Shown here in pieces: positions 1 to 7,182 of a stretch of DNA of 64,000 bases. The stretch's first letter is position 1. Each line of letters opens with the position of its first letter. The position numbers and the translations under genes were made by a program. Under the pieces are notes generated by a model, which saw only the letters and a list, made by a program, of their open reading frames with translations, made no database searches and had not been told where the DNA came from. The DNA comes from Actinomycetales bacterium SN12 (GTDB lineage: Bacteria; Actinomycetota; Actinomycetes; Actinomycetales; Microbacteriaceae): NCBI GenBank assembly GCA_002837415.1, contig PJCV01000003.1, forward strand, positions 1-64,000. The letters run 5' to 3'.

Positions 1-33
1 ACGTAGAGTGGAGGACGGTCCCGAAAGGAGTCG

Positions 34-966
34 ATGTTTCACGTGAAACCATCCGACAACGCATCGCCGAACCAGAATTTCGGGATGGATACCCCGCTTG
101 CTCGGGAACTTGCAGACCTCTCTTCGCGACGCAAGGCGCTCAAGGACGTCGAAGTGGAGTTCAGCAGCGACACTCGGGTCTTCACCGTGTCGAACCAGAA
201 GGGCGGAGTCGGCAAGACCACGACGGCCGTCAATCTGGCATCCGCTCTCGCCGATCTCGGCGCCAAGGTGCTGGTGATCGACCTCGACCCGCAGGGCAAC
301 GCATCGACCGCTCTCGGAGTGAGACACTCCGCTGACACGAAGAGCATCTACGACGTCCTGATCAACGACCTCCCGTTCGGCGAGATCGTTCAGGACAGCC
401 CCGAATCCGAGAATCTCCGCTGCGCCCCCAGCACGATTCACCTCGCCGGCGCCGAGATCGAGCTGGTGTCGCAGGTCGCACGAGAGTTCCGGCTGCGGCG
501 CGCATTGGAGGAGTACCTGCGCGACAGCCCGGTGAACTTCGTCATCATCGACTGTCCGCCGTCGCTCGGACTGCTCACCATCAACGCCTTCACGGCAGCT
601 TCTGAGGTGCTCATCCCCATCCAGTGCGAGTACTACGCGCTCGAGGGCCTGAGTCAGCTGCTCGGCAGCATCCAGATGATCCAGAAGCACCTCAACCCCG
701 AACTTCACCTCTCGACCATCCTGCTCACGATGTACGACGCGCGCACGCGCCTCGCTCAGCAGGTGGCCGACGAGGTGCGTACCCACTTCCCGCAGCAGGT
801 GCTCAACGCCGTGATCCCGCGCTCGGTGCGGGTTTCTGAGGCGCCCAGCTTCGGACAGACGGTCATCTCGTACGACGGAACGTCGGCGGGGGCGGTCGCC
901 TACCGGGAAGCAGCAGTCGAGATCGCGCAGCGCAAGGAATCCGCCGCGCAGAACAAGGGAGCATGA
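34..966 (+). CDS. parA: Chromosome partitioning ATPase ParA (Soj)
   Basis: This is a ParA/Soj family P-loop ATPase of 310 residues. It drives segregation of newly replicated origins by binding the nucleoid in its ATP form and being stimulated by ParB. The deviant Walker A motif KGGVGKT is at residues 56-62, and the Walker B-like IIDCPPS lies near residue 170. The ATG at 34 follows AAAGGAG (24-30) at a short spacing. An internal ATG at 85 would also give a complete ATPase domain, so the first 17 residues are less certain. Those residues (MFHVK...) are dictated by a parS site embedded in the reading frame. The gene overlaps parB by four bases (ATGA), so the two are translationally coupled. The identification is very secure. 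Confidence 0.97.
   Translation: MFHVKPSDNASPNQNFGMDTPLARELADLSSRRKALKDVEVEFSSDTRVFTVSNQKGGVGKTTTAVNLASALADLGAKVLVIDLDPQGNASTALGVRHSADTKSIYDVLINDLPFGEIVQDSPESENLRCAPSTIHLAGAEIELVSQVAREFRLRRALEEYLRDSPVNFVIIDCPPSLGLLTINAFTAASEVLIPIQCEYYALEGLSQLLGSIQMIQKHLNPELHLSTILLTMYDARTRLAQQVADEVRTHFPQQVLNAVIPRSVRVSEAPSFGQTVISYDGTSAGAVAYREAAVEIAQRKESAAQNKGA
35..50. promoter_or_regulatory. parS: parS centromere site inside the parA start region
   Basis: TGTTTCACGTGAAACC matches the universal parS consensus (TGTTTCACGTGAAACA) at 15 of 16 positions. It contains the perfect 14-bp palindrome GTTTCACGTGAAAC at 36-49. It begins on the second base of the proposed parA ATG, so ParB loading here would cover the parA translation start. 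This is the only copy I found in the window. Confidence 0.93.
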
Positions 967-1949
967 TGGCCAAGCGCACTGGACTCGGTCGGGGAATCGG
1001 CGCACTCATCCCGACGACAGATCAGGCTGAGCGCCCGGTCGATGTCTTCTTCCCCGGCGCGGGGAAGGCGAAGGCGGATGCCGCACTCGCAGAGCCCCAG
1101 GAGAGCATCGCCGCCCCCGACGAAGCGGAGCTCGCGCAGGTGCCGGGCGCGCGTCTGATCCAGGTCGACCCGAACAGCATCGTTCCGAACCCGCGGCAGC
1201 CGCGCACGCACTTCGACGAGGACCACCTCTCGGAGCTCGTGCACAGCGTGCGCGAGTTCGGTGTCCTGCAGCCGGTGATCGTCCGTCAGAACGCCGACGG
1301 CGAGTACGAGCTGATCATGGGTGAGCGTCGTACCCGCGCCGCTCGCGAGGCCGGCCTCACCACGATCCCCGCGATCGTGCGCGAGACGGCGGACGAAGAC
1401 CTGCTGCGCGACGCGCTGCTCGAGAACCTGCACCGATCACAGCTCAATCCGCTGGAAGAGGCATCCGCTTACCAGCAGCTGCTGGAGGACTTCGGCATCA
1501 CCCAGGAAGAGCTCGCCACCCGCATCGGCCGCTCCCGCCCGCAGATCAGCAACACCATCCGCCTGCTGCGTCTGCCCGTCGCCGTGCAGCAGCGCGTCGC
1601 CGCCGGGGTTCTCTCCGCGGGCCATGCTCGTGCGATCCTCGCAGTCGAGCCGCCGGAGCAGATGCAGCGTCTCGCCGACAAGGTCGTGAACGAAGACCTG
1701 TCCGTGCGCGCCACGGAGGCCGCCGCCAAGACACTGTCCGCGACGCCGACCCCGACGACCAAGCCCACGGCGGGCGCGCGCCGCGCGTACCTCGATGAGG
1801 TGTCGCACAAGCTCGGTGATCGCCTCAACACGCGAGTCCAGATCGCTCTCGGCGCGCGAAAAGGGCAGGTCAAGATTGAATTCGCATCGATCCAGGATCT
1901 CAACCGGATCCTCGCCGAACTCGGCGAGGAGGAGTTCGGCTCGCGCTGA
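963..1949 (+). CDS. parB: Chromosome partitioning protein ParB
   Basis: This is a ParB/Spo0J family protein of 328 residues that binds parS, spreads as a CTP-dependent clamp and stimulates ParA. The ParB/Srx domain begins near residue 65. The CTP-binding motif GERR is at residues 120-123 and ENLHRSQLNPLEEA follows. A KorB-type helix-turn-helix lies around residues 170-195 (TQEELATRIGRSRPQIS), and the C-terminal dimerisation segment ends at GEEEFGSR. Two ATG codons in tandem (963 and 966) could start it; both are preceded by AAGGGA at 955-960. The residue 1-60 linker is low-complexity, as is usual. It forms an operon with parA and is closed by a strong hairpin at 1974-2004. Confidence 0.97.
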   Translation: MMAKRTGLGRGIGALIPTTDQAERPVDVFFPGAGKAKADAALAEPQESIAAPDEAELAQVPGARLIQVDPNSIVPNPRQPRTHFDEDHLSELVHSVREFGVLQPVIVRQNADGEYELIMGERRTRAAREAGLTTIPAIVRETADEDLLRDALLENLHRSQLNPLEEASAYQQLLEDFGITQEELATRIGRSRPQISNTIRLLRLPVAVQQRVAAGVLSAGHARAILAVEPPEQMQRLADKVVNEDLSVRATEAAAKTLSATPTPTTKPTAGARRAYLDEVSHKLGDRLNTRVQIALGARKGQVKIEFASIQDLNRILAELGEEEFGSR

Positions 1950-1973
1950 CGCGAATCCGCCTCAGCAACGACG

Positions 1974-2004
1974 GATGAGCACCGGGGAGCGCCCGGTGCT
2001 CATC
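1974..2004 (+). terminator. Terminator hairpin after parAB
   Basis: A perfect 13-bp stem (GATGAGCACCGGG at 1974-1986 pairing with 1992-2004) with a 5-base loop lies 25 bases after the parB stop. There is no U-tract, as is common in high-GC actinobacteria. Confidence 0.75.
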
Positions 2005-2137
2005 TGCCGTTCAGGCCTCAGCGAACCGGTGCATTCCCGGCGACCTGCCCTAGCGTCTCCCGCTCCGCGGCGCACGCCCCTTTCTGAGCGCGCAGGGCTC
2101 CGCTAGCATCCGGAGCACCGGAAGAGGAGGGGGCACC

Positions 2138-3586
2138 ATGACACACACAGCAGGCACAGGCCCGGCGAAGGGCATCCGCGGACGCGTCATAGGGGTGAGC
2201 ATCGCCGCAGCGCTGGGAGGATTCCTCTTCGGCTTCGACACCGCGGTGATCAACGGCGCGGTCGATGCACTCGCCGGGGCGTTCGATCTCGGCGTGGGCC
2301 TCAAGGGCTTCGCCGTGTCGTCGGCGCTCATCGGCTGCGCAGTCGGCGCGTGGTTCGCAGGCCCCCTGGCCAACCGGTTCGGTCGCATCCCCACGATGAT
2401 CGTCGCGGCGGTGCTCTTCCTCATCTCGGCGGTCGGATCGGGCCTCGCCTTCGGTGTGATCGACCTCATCATCTGGCGCGTCGTCGGCGGATTGGGCGTC
2501 GGTGCCGCATCGGTGATCGCCCCGGCGTACATCGCCGAGGTGTCGCCGGCGCATGTCAGAGGACGGCTGGGCTCGCTGCAGCAGCTCGCGATCGTGACCG
2601 GCATCTTCGTCGCGCTGCTCTCGGATGCCCTGCTCGCCAACGTCGCGGGTGGCGCGGCGGAGCCGCTGTGGGGTCTGGATGCCTGGCGCTGGATGTTCAT
2701 CGCCGAGGCCATCCCCGCCGTGATCTACGGAATCATGGCGATGCGGCTGCCGGAGTCGCCGAGGTACCTGGTCGCGCGCGGCAAGGTCGACAAGGCCGCC
2801 GAGGTGCTGACCCTCGTCACCGGCACCGTCGACGTGAAGGCCAAGATCACTGAGATCACCGGCACGATCAACACCGAGCGCACCGAATCGCTCAGTGACC
2901 TTCGCGGTCACCGGTTCGGGCTCAAGCCGATCGTCTGGGTCGGGATCCTGCTGAGCATCTTCCAGCAGTTCGTCGGCATCAACGTGATCTTCTACTACTC
3001 GACCACGCTGTGGCGCTCGGTCGGCTTCGACGAGTCGGATGCCCTGACCATCACCGTCATCACATCGGTGACCAACATCGTCGTGACCATCATCGCGATC
3101 CTGCTGGTGGACCGCGTCGGTCGCCGCCTGATGCTCATGGTCGGTTCTATCGGCATGGCCGTGACGCTGGGGCTGATGGCGGTCGCCTTCTCGTTCGGAA
3201 CGCTGGATGCCGAGGGTGCGGTCACCCTGCCCGACCCGTGGTCGACGATCGCGCTCATCAGCGCCAACGCCTTCGTGGTGTTCTTCGGAGCCACGTGGGG
3301 TCCGCTGGTCTGGGTGCTGCTGGGGGAGATGTTCCCCAACTCGATCCGCGCCGGCGCCCTGGCGGTGGCGGCTGCGGCGCAGTGGGCGGCGAACTTCTTC
3401 ATCTCGACGACGTTCCCGGCGTTCGCTGAGATCGGCCTCACCTTCGCCTACGGCTTCTACGCGTTCTTCGCGCTGCTGTCGTTCTTCTTCGTGTACTTCA
3501 AGGTGGCGGAGACCAAGGGCAAGGAGCTCGAATCGATGACGGAGGATATGAAGGTCGAGCGCCGTCCACGCCGGCCGCGCTCGTAG
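2138..3586 (+). CDS. Sugar porter family MFS transporter (sugar:H+ symporter)
   Basis: This is a 482-residue, 12-helix major facilitator of the sugar porter family (XylE/GalP/GlcP type), expected to import a monosaccharide with protons. Family signatures are visible: GFLFGFDTAVINGA in helix 1, RFGR in the first cytoplasmic loop, PESPRYLVARGK after helix 6, QQFVGINVIFYYST in helix 7, DRVGRR between helices 8 and 9, and a C-terminal ETKGKELE. The ATG is preceded by a purine-rich AGAGGAGGGGG. It stands alone between the parAB terminator and a small downstream gene. Its TAG stop codon doubles as the first three bases of that gene's -10 hexamer. Substrate cannot be told from the sequence. Confidence 0.92.
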   Translation: MTHTAGTGPAKGIRGRVIGVSIAAALGGFLFGFDTAVINGAVDALAGAFDLGVGLKGFAVSSALIGCAVGAWFAGPLANRFGRIPTMIVAAVLFLISAVGSGLAFGVIDLIIWRVVGGLGVGAASVIAPAYIAEVSPAHVRGRLGSLQQLAIVTGIFVALLSDALLANVAGGAAEPLWGLDAWRWMFIAEAIPAVIYGIMAMRLPESPRYLVARGKVDKAAEVLTLVTGTVDVKAKITEITGTINTERTESLSDLRGHRFGLKPIVWVGILLSIFQQFVGINVIFYYSTTLWRSVGFDESDALTITVITSVTNIVVTIIAILLVDRVGRRLMLMVGSIGMAVTLGLMAVAFSFGTLDAEGAVTLPDPWSTIALISANAFVVFFGATWGPLVWVLLGEMFPNSIRAGALAVAAAAQWAANFFISTTFPAFAEIGLTFAYGFYAFFALLSFFFVYFKVAETKGKELESMTEDMKVERRPRRPRS

Positions 3587-3589
3587 AAT
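3584..3589 (+). promoter_or_regulatory. -10 hexamer of a leaderless promoter
   Basis: TAGAAT lies six bases before the GTG at 3596, the geometry of an actinobacterial leaderless transcript. The upstream gene's TAG stop is part of this hexamer. Confidence 0.6.
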
Positions 3590-3595
3590 TGTCTG

Positions 3596-3886
3596 GTGAT
3601 CCCCTCCTTCCCCCGCCGCGCGAGTCTTGAAGTGCTGCGCGCGGAGGCGGGGGACGAGCGCTCCGTGCTGGTGCACGAGCGGCTGCGGAGCGGGGAGGAT
3701 CCCTGGGACTTCATGTCGGAGCTGCCCTCGGTCGACGAGCTCGTGGTGCTGCTGCTGCGCACCGACGTGTACGAGGATCGCGGCGGGAACCCGCGTGACC
3801 CACGGTGGAATGACAGCGTGCTGCGCAGCATCGCGCACGAGTACCCGGAGCTCAGCACGACGGTCTGGCGGATGCTGGCGGCGTGA
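3596..3886 (+). CDS. Small conserved-looking protein of unknown function
   Basis: This is a 96-residue acidic soluble protein I cannot assign to a family. It contains EDPWDFMSELPSVDELVVLLLRTD, suggesting two amphipathic helices, and ends in TTVWRMLAA. There is no signal peptide, membrane segment or cysteine motif. The GTG start has no Shine-Dalgarno sequence but sits six bases after a TAGAAT -10, so it is probably translated from a leaderless mRNA. Codon usage matches its neighbours, which argues for a real gene. It ends immediately before a palindromic repeat. Confidence 0.7.
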   Translation: MIPSFPRRASLEVLRAEAGDERSVLVHERLRSGEDPWDFMSELPSVDELVVLLLRTDVYEDRGGNPRDPRWNDSVLRSIAHEYPELSTTVWRMLAA

Positions 3887-3887
3887 G

Positions 3888-3933
3888 TTGTCGAAGGGCC
3901 TGTCATCGCGGATGGTGACAGGCCCTTCGACAA
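3888..3933. repeat. 18-bp perfect inverted repeat containing the TTCGACA element
   Basis: TTGTCGAAGGGCCTGTCA (3888-3905) is the exact inverse of 3916-3933 across a 10-base loop. It directly follows the small gene's stop and could act as its terminator. The right arm runs on into CTCAGGGACCCAA and so belongs to the same repeat family as the tandem array at 3962 and the copy at 35374. Confidence 0.85.
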
Positions 3934-3961
3934 GCTCAGGGACCCAACTTGGGGTAAGACC

Positions 3962-4025
3962 CTTCGACAGGCTCAGGCTTCGACAGGCTCAGGCTTCGAC
4001 AGGCTCAGGCTTCGACAGGCTCAGC
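3962..4025. repeat. Four tandem copies of a 16-bp repeat
   Basis: The unit CTTCGACAGGCTCAGG occurs four times head to tail (3962, 3978, 3994 and 4010), the last with one final-base change. The last copy overlaps the stop codon of trxA. Identical sequence occurs between ssb and rpsR, so it is a dispersed element and not a local duplication. Confidence 0.92.
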
Positions 4026-4344
4026 CGATGAACGGCGCGAGGTCCTGCTCGAGGGCGAACTTCGGCTTGGCGCCGATGATGGTCGTCTTGACCTCACCGC
4101 CCTGGAACACCTTCATCGCCGGGATCGAGGTGATCTGGTACTTCATGGCCAGATCCGGGTTCTCGTCGACGTTGAGCTTGAGAATCGTGATCTTGTCGGG
4201 GTTCTCGGCCTGGATCTCGTCGAGCACGGGCGCGACCATGCGGCACGGTCCGCACCACGCGGCCCAGAAGTCGACCAGCACGGGTCCGTCGGCCTGCAGA
4301 ACGTCCTGCTCCCAGGTTGCCTGAGTGGTTGCCTTGGCAGTCAT
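4021..4344 (-). CDS. trxA: Thioredoxin
   Basis: This 107-residue classical thioredoxin is a cytoplasmic dithiol reductant. The active site WCGPC has its cysteines at residues 31 and 34, followed by RMVAPVLDEI. The cis-proline loop TSIPAM and the C-terminal helix are present, so the fold is complete. The start is preceded by AAGGAG. It lies 89 bases downstream of the thioredoxin reductase on the same strand, so electrons flow NADPH to TrxB to TrxA from one locus. Its stop codon lies inside the last unit of a 16-bp tandem repeat. Confidence 0.97.
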   Translation of the reverse strand: MTAKATTQATWEQDVLQADGPVLVDFWAAWCGPCRMVAPVLDEIQAENPDKITILKLNVDENPDLAMKYQITSIPAMKVFQGGEVKTTIIGAKPKFALEQDLAPFIG

Positions 4345-4433
4345 GGATTGTCTCCTTGTTCGGTGTTCACCTGATCAAACGTCAGACGGGGCGATTGTGT
4401 TCCCGAGGCCGCGAATGCGCCGCGTCGAGGCCG

Positions 4434-5408
4434 TCAGCCGGCGATGATCTCCGCGGCGAGGGCCGCCGGCTCTTCGACCGACACGTCCTCGAGGTCGGCG
4501 ATGAAGTGCTCGGCATCGAGCGCCGCCACGACGCCCGAGCCCGCGGCGGTGGCCGCCTGACGGTAGGTCGGGTCGATCACGTCACCGGCGGCGAACACAC
4601 CGGGAACCGAGGTGCGCGACGAACGGCCGTCCACCCAGATCGTGCCGGCATCGGTGAGCTGCAGCTTGTCGTGCACGAGGTGCGTGCGCGGGTCGTTGCC
4701 GATCGCGACGAAGACGCCGTCGACGGCGAGCTCGCGGGTCGAGTCGTCGACCGTCGAGCGCAGCCGCACGCCGTTCACCGAATCGCCACCGAGGATCTCG
4801 TCGACCGTGCTGTTCCAGATGAACTCGATCTTCTCGTTGGCGAAGGCGCGTTCCTGCATGATCTTCGAGGCGCGCAGCGAGTCCTTGCGGTGGATGACGT
4901 AGACCTTCGAGGCGAAGCGGGTGAGGAAGGTCGCCTCTTCCATTGCGGAGTCGCCGCCGCCGACGACTGCGATCTCCTTCTCGCGGAAGAAGAAGCCGTC
5001 GCATGTCGCGCACCACGACACCCCGTAGCCCGAGAGACGCTCTTCGCCCTCGATGCCCAGCTTGCGGTAGGCGGACCCGGTGGCGTAGATGACCGTCGAC
5101 GCCTCATGCTCTGCGCCGCTGCCGAGGACGACCTTCTTGACCGGTCCGTCGAGCTGAAGCTCGGTGACATCGTCGTACAGCACCTCGGTGCCGAACTTCT
5201 CGGCCTGCGCCTGCAGCTTCGCCATCAGGTCGGGACCCTGGATGCCCTCGGGGAACCCGGGGAAGTTCTCGACATCGGTCGTGTTCATCAGCTCGCCGCC
5301 GACCTCGACGCTGCTGGCGACCAGCAGCGGCTTGAGGTTGGCGCGTGCCGCGTAGATCGCGGCGGTGAATCCGGCCGGGCCTGAGCCGATGATGATGACC
5401 TGACGCAT
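4434..5408 (-). CDS. trxB: Thioredoxin-disulfide reductase
   Basis: This is a 324-residue low-molecular-weight NADPH:thioredoxin reductase. The FAD-binding GSGPAG is at residues 8-13, the redox-active CATC has cysteines at 133 and 136, and the NADPH-binding GGGDSAMEEA follows. The FAD-proximal motif GVFAAGDV lies near the C-terminus. Length and domain order are typical. The ATG is preceded by TAGGAGAGC. It is transcribed toward trxA, with murJ 154 bases upstream on the same strand. Confidence 0.97.
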   Translation of the reverse strand: MRQVIIIGSGPAGFTAAIYAARANLKPLLVASSVEVGGELMNTTDVENFPGFPEGIQGPDLMAKLQAQAEKFGTEVLYDDVTELQLDGPVKKVVLGSGAEHEASTVIYATGSAYRKLGIEGEERLSGYGVSWCATCDGFFFREKEIAVVGGGDSAMEEATFLTRFASKVYVIHRKDSLRASKIMQERAFANEKIEFIWNSTVDEILGGDSVNGVRLRSTVDDSTRELAVDGVFVAIGNDPRTHLVHDKLQLTDAGTIWVDGRSSRTSVPGVFAAGDVIDPTYRQAATAAGSGVVAALDAEHFIADLEDVSVEEPAALAAEIIAG

Positions 5409-5562
5409 GTGCTCTCCTAAGGCTGCGGATGTTCAGCAGGCGCGGGATGGCCCGCGTCGTCTGCTTCAACCCATGGTAGCCGCGCGACATTCCCGCGCGC
5501 TGTGGGCACCGCACCGCGGAATGTCGCTCCGGATGCCCGAGGCCGGGCGGTGGCGAGAGCGC

Positions 5563-7182
5563 TCAGCGTCCGGGCAGGAAACGCGTGACGAGCCGGCGGG
5601 CGGCGCTCATCTCCGGCGCTCGCAGCACCAGCAGAACCAGCGCGTAGACGACGACGGCGACCAGCCCGATGACCCCGGTGCCTGCCGCACCGAGCAGCTT
5701 GTCGATGAACGTGGAGCCGGTCTGACCGGCCGTCCATCCCCGGTCAGCGCCGAGCAGCAGGTACGTTCCCCAGCCGGCGAGTCCGGCCGGCACGGCGGCG
5801 ATCAGGAAACGGCCGAGAGACAGCAGCGTCTGCGGCAGCTCGAGACCGCCCAGCCGGCGGCGCAGGATGAGCACGGCGATCACGGTCTGCACGAGACCCG
5901 CGATCGACTGTCCGAGCGCGACGGCGGCGGCGAGCTGACTGAGCGGAGCCACCGCGGCGGCGACATACGAGAAGCCGATGATCAGGCCCACCTGCACGAG
6001 CGTGAAGACGAACGGGGTGCGGGTGTCGCCGAAGGCGTAGAACGCACGCTGCACGATGAACAGCACCGACAGCGGCAGAAGACCCACGAGGTAGCAGACG
6101 AGGACGGGCGCTGCGGATACGGCATCCGCGGGGCTCTCGGTGAAGATGCGCGTGGCGGGCACCGCGGCGACGGCGAGGGCGATGCCCGAGCCGACGATGA
6201 ACAGCGACACGACCCGGATGCAGCGAGCGACGTCAGCGCGCACCTCGTCGCGCCGGTTCGCGTGGGCGTGCTCGGCGATCTGCGTGAAGTACGGGGTGCC
6301 GATGGAGATCGCGAAGATCGAGTACGGCAGCATGAACACCAGCCAGGCGGCCTGCATCATGAACACCGAAGGGTGATCGCCCGACGAGTCGGTGACCACG
6401 CGCGTCTGGATGAGTCCGGCGATCTGTCCGGCCATCACCATCAGGAAGGTCCACCCGGCGAGCGATCCGATCTGCCCGAGACCCACTCCTCGCCAGCGGA
6501 AGTCGGGGCGCAGGTGCAGCCCGGTGCGGCGCCAGGCGAACAGCAGCAGTGCGGCCTGCACGGCGATGCCCAGAGTGGCGGTGCCCCCGAGCACGGAGAT
6601 CATCGTCGGATCCCAGACCTCGACGCGGCGCTGGTTGTCACCGAACAGGGCGATGAAGACGAGGAAGCCGGCGATGGAGACGATGTTGTTCGCGACCGGC
6701 GTCCACGTGTACGGTCCGAACACGCGCTTCGCGTTCAGCGTCTCGCCGATGAGCGCGTACAGCCCGTAGAAGAAGATCTGCGGCAGGCACCAGAACGCGA
6801 AGGCCGTGCCGAGGGCCAGCTGATCGGGGGTGAACTCCGGCCCGTAGAGCGCGACCAGCCAGGGAGCAGCGAGCATGGCCAGCGCCGTGGCACCGAGGAA
6901 GACGACCGTGCCCAGAGTGAACAGCTTCGAGATGTACGCGCCGCCGCCGTCGGTGTGACTGGCCGACTTCACGATCTGCGGGATGATCACCGCGGTGAGG
7001 ATGCCCGTCTGGATGATCGTGAAGACGTTGTTGGGCAGCTGGTTCGCGACGCCGAACGCGTCACCCGCCTCGCCGATCGTGCCGATGGCGGCGACGAGCA
7101 CGATCGTGCGGATGAGACCGGTGATGCGCGAGATCAGCGTCCCCGCACCGAGTATGGCGCTGGCGCGGCCGAGACTTGTCAC
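5563..7182 (-). CDS. murJ: Lipid II flippase MurJ (MviN family)
   Basis: This 539-residue polytopic membrane protein of the MurJ/MviN family moves undecaprenyl-linked peptidoglycan precursor to the outer face of the membrane. About 14 hydrophobic segments span the protein. Family-typical stretches are visible, including TLISRITGLIR at the N-terminus and PYSIFAISIGTPYFTQ in the middle. The start is a GTG at 7180-7182 and overlaps the stop of the upstream DUF6049 gene by four bases (GTGA), so translation is coupled. Many actinobacterial MurJ proteins have an extra kinase-like C-terminal domain; this one has not. The same neighbourhood (trxBA, murJ, DUF6049, cca) is familiar from actinobacterial origin regions. 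Confidence 0.93.
   Translation of the reverse strand: MTSLGRASAILGAGTLISRITGLIRTIVLVAAIGTIGEAGDAFGVANQLPNNVFTIIQTGILTAVIIPQIVKSASHTDGGGAYISKLFTLGTVVFLGATALAMLAAPWLVALYGPEFTPDQLALGTAFAFWCLPQIFFYGLYALIGETLNAKRVFGPYTWTPVANNIVSIAGFLVFIALFGDNQRRVEVWDPTMISVLGGTATLGIAVQAALLLFAWRRTGLHLRPDFRWRGVGLGQIGSLAGWTFLMVMAGQIAGLIQTRVVTDSSGDHPSVFMMQAAWLVFMLPYSIFAISIGTPYFTQIAEHAHANRRDEVRADVARCIRVVSLFIVGSGIALAVAAVPATRIFTESPADAVSAAPVLVCYLVGLLPLSVLFIVQRAFYAFGDTRTPFVFTLVQVGLIIGFSYVAAAVAPLSQLAAAVALGQSIAGLVQTVIAVLILRRRLGGLELPQTLLSLGRFLIAAVPAGLAGWGTYLLLGADRGWTAGQTGSTFIDKLLGAAGTGVIGLVAVVVYALVLLVLRAPEMSAARRLVTRFLPGR

Noticed and set aside
1..6. End of an rsmG gene before parA
   Set aside because: A TAG at 4-6 could be its stop and rsmG-parA adjacency is common, but two codons are not enough to support a call.
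2018..3838. A 606-codon minus-strand frame opposite the sugar porter
   Set aside because: Composition of an antisense frame (His/Arg/Glu-rich), no domain, and a well-supported porter on the other strand.
3962..4025. CRISPR array
   Set aside because: The 16-bp units are contiguous with no spacers and there are no cas genes.
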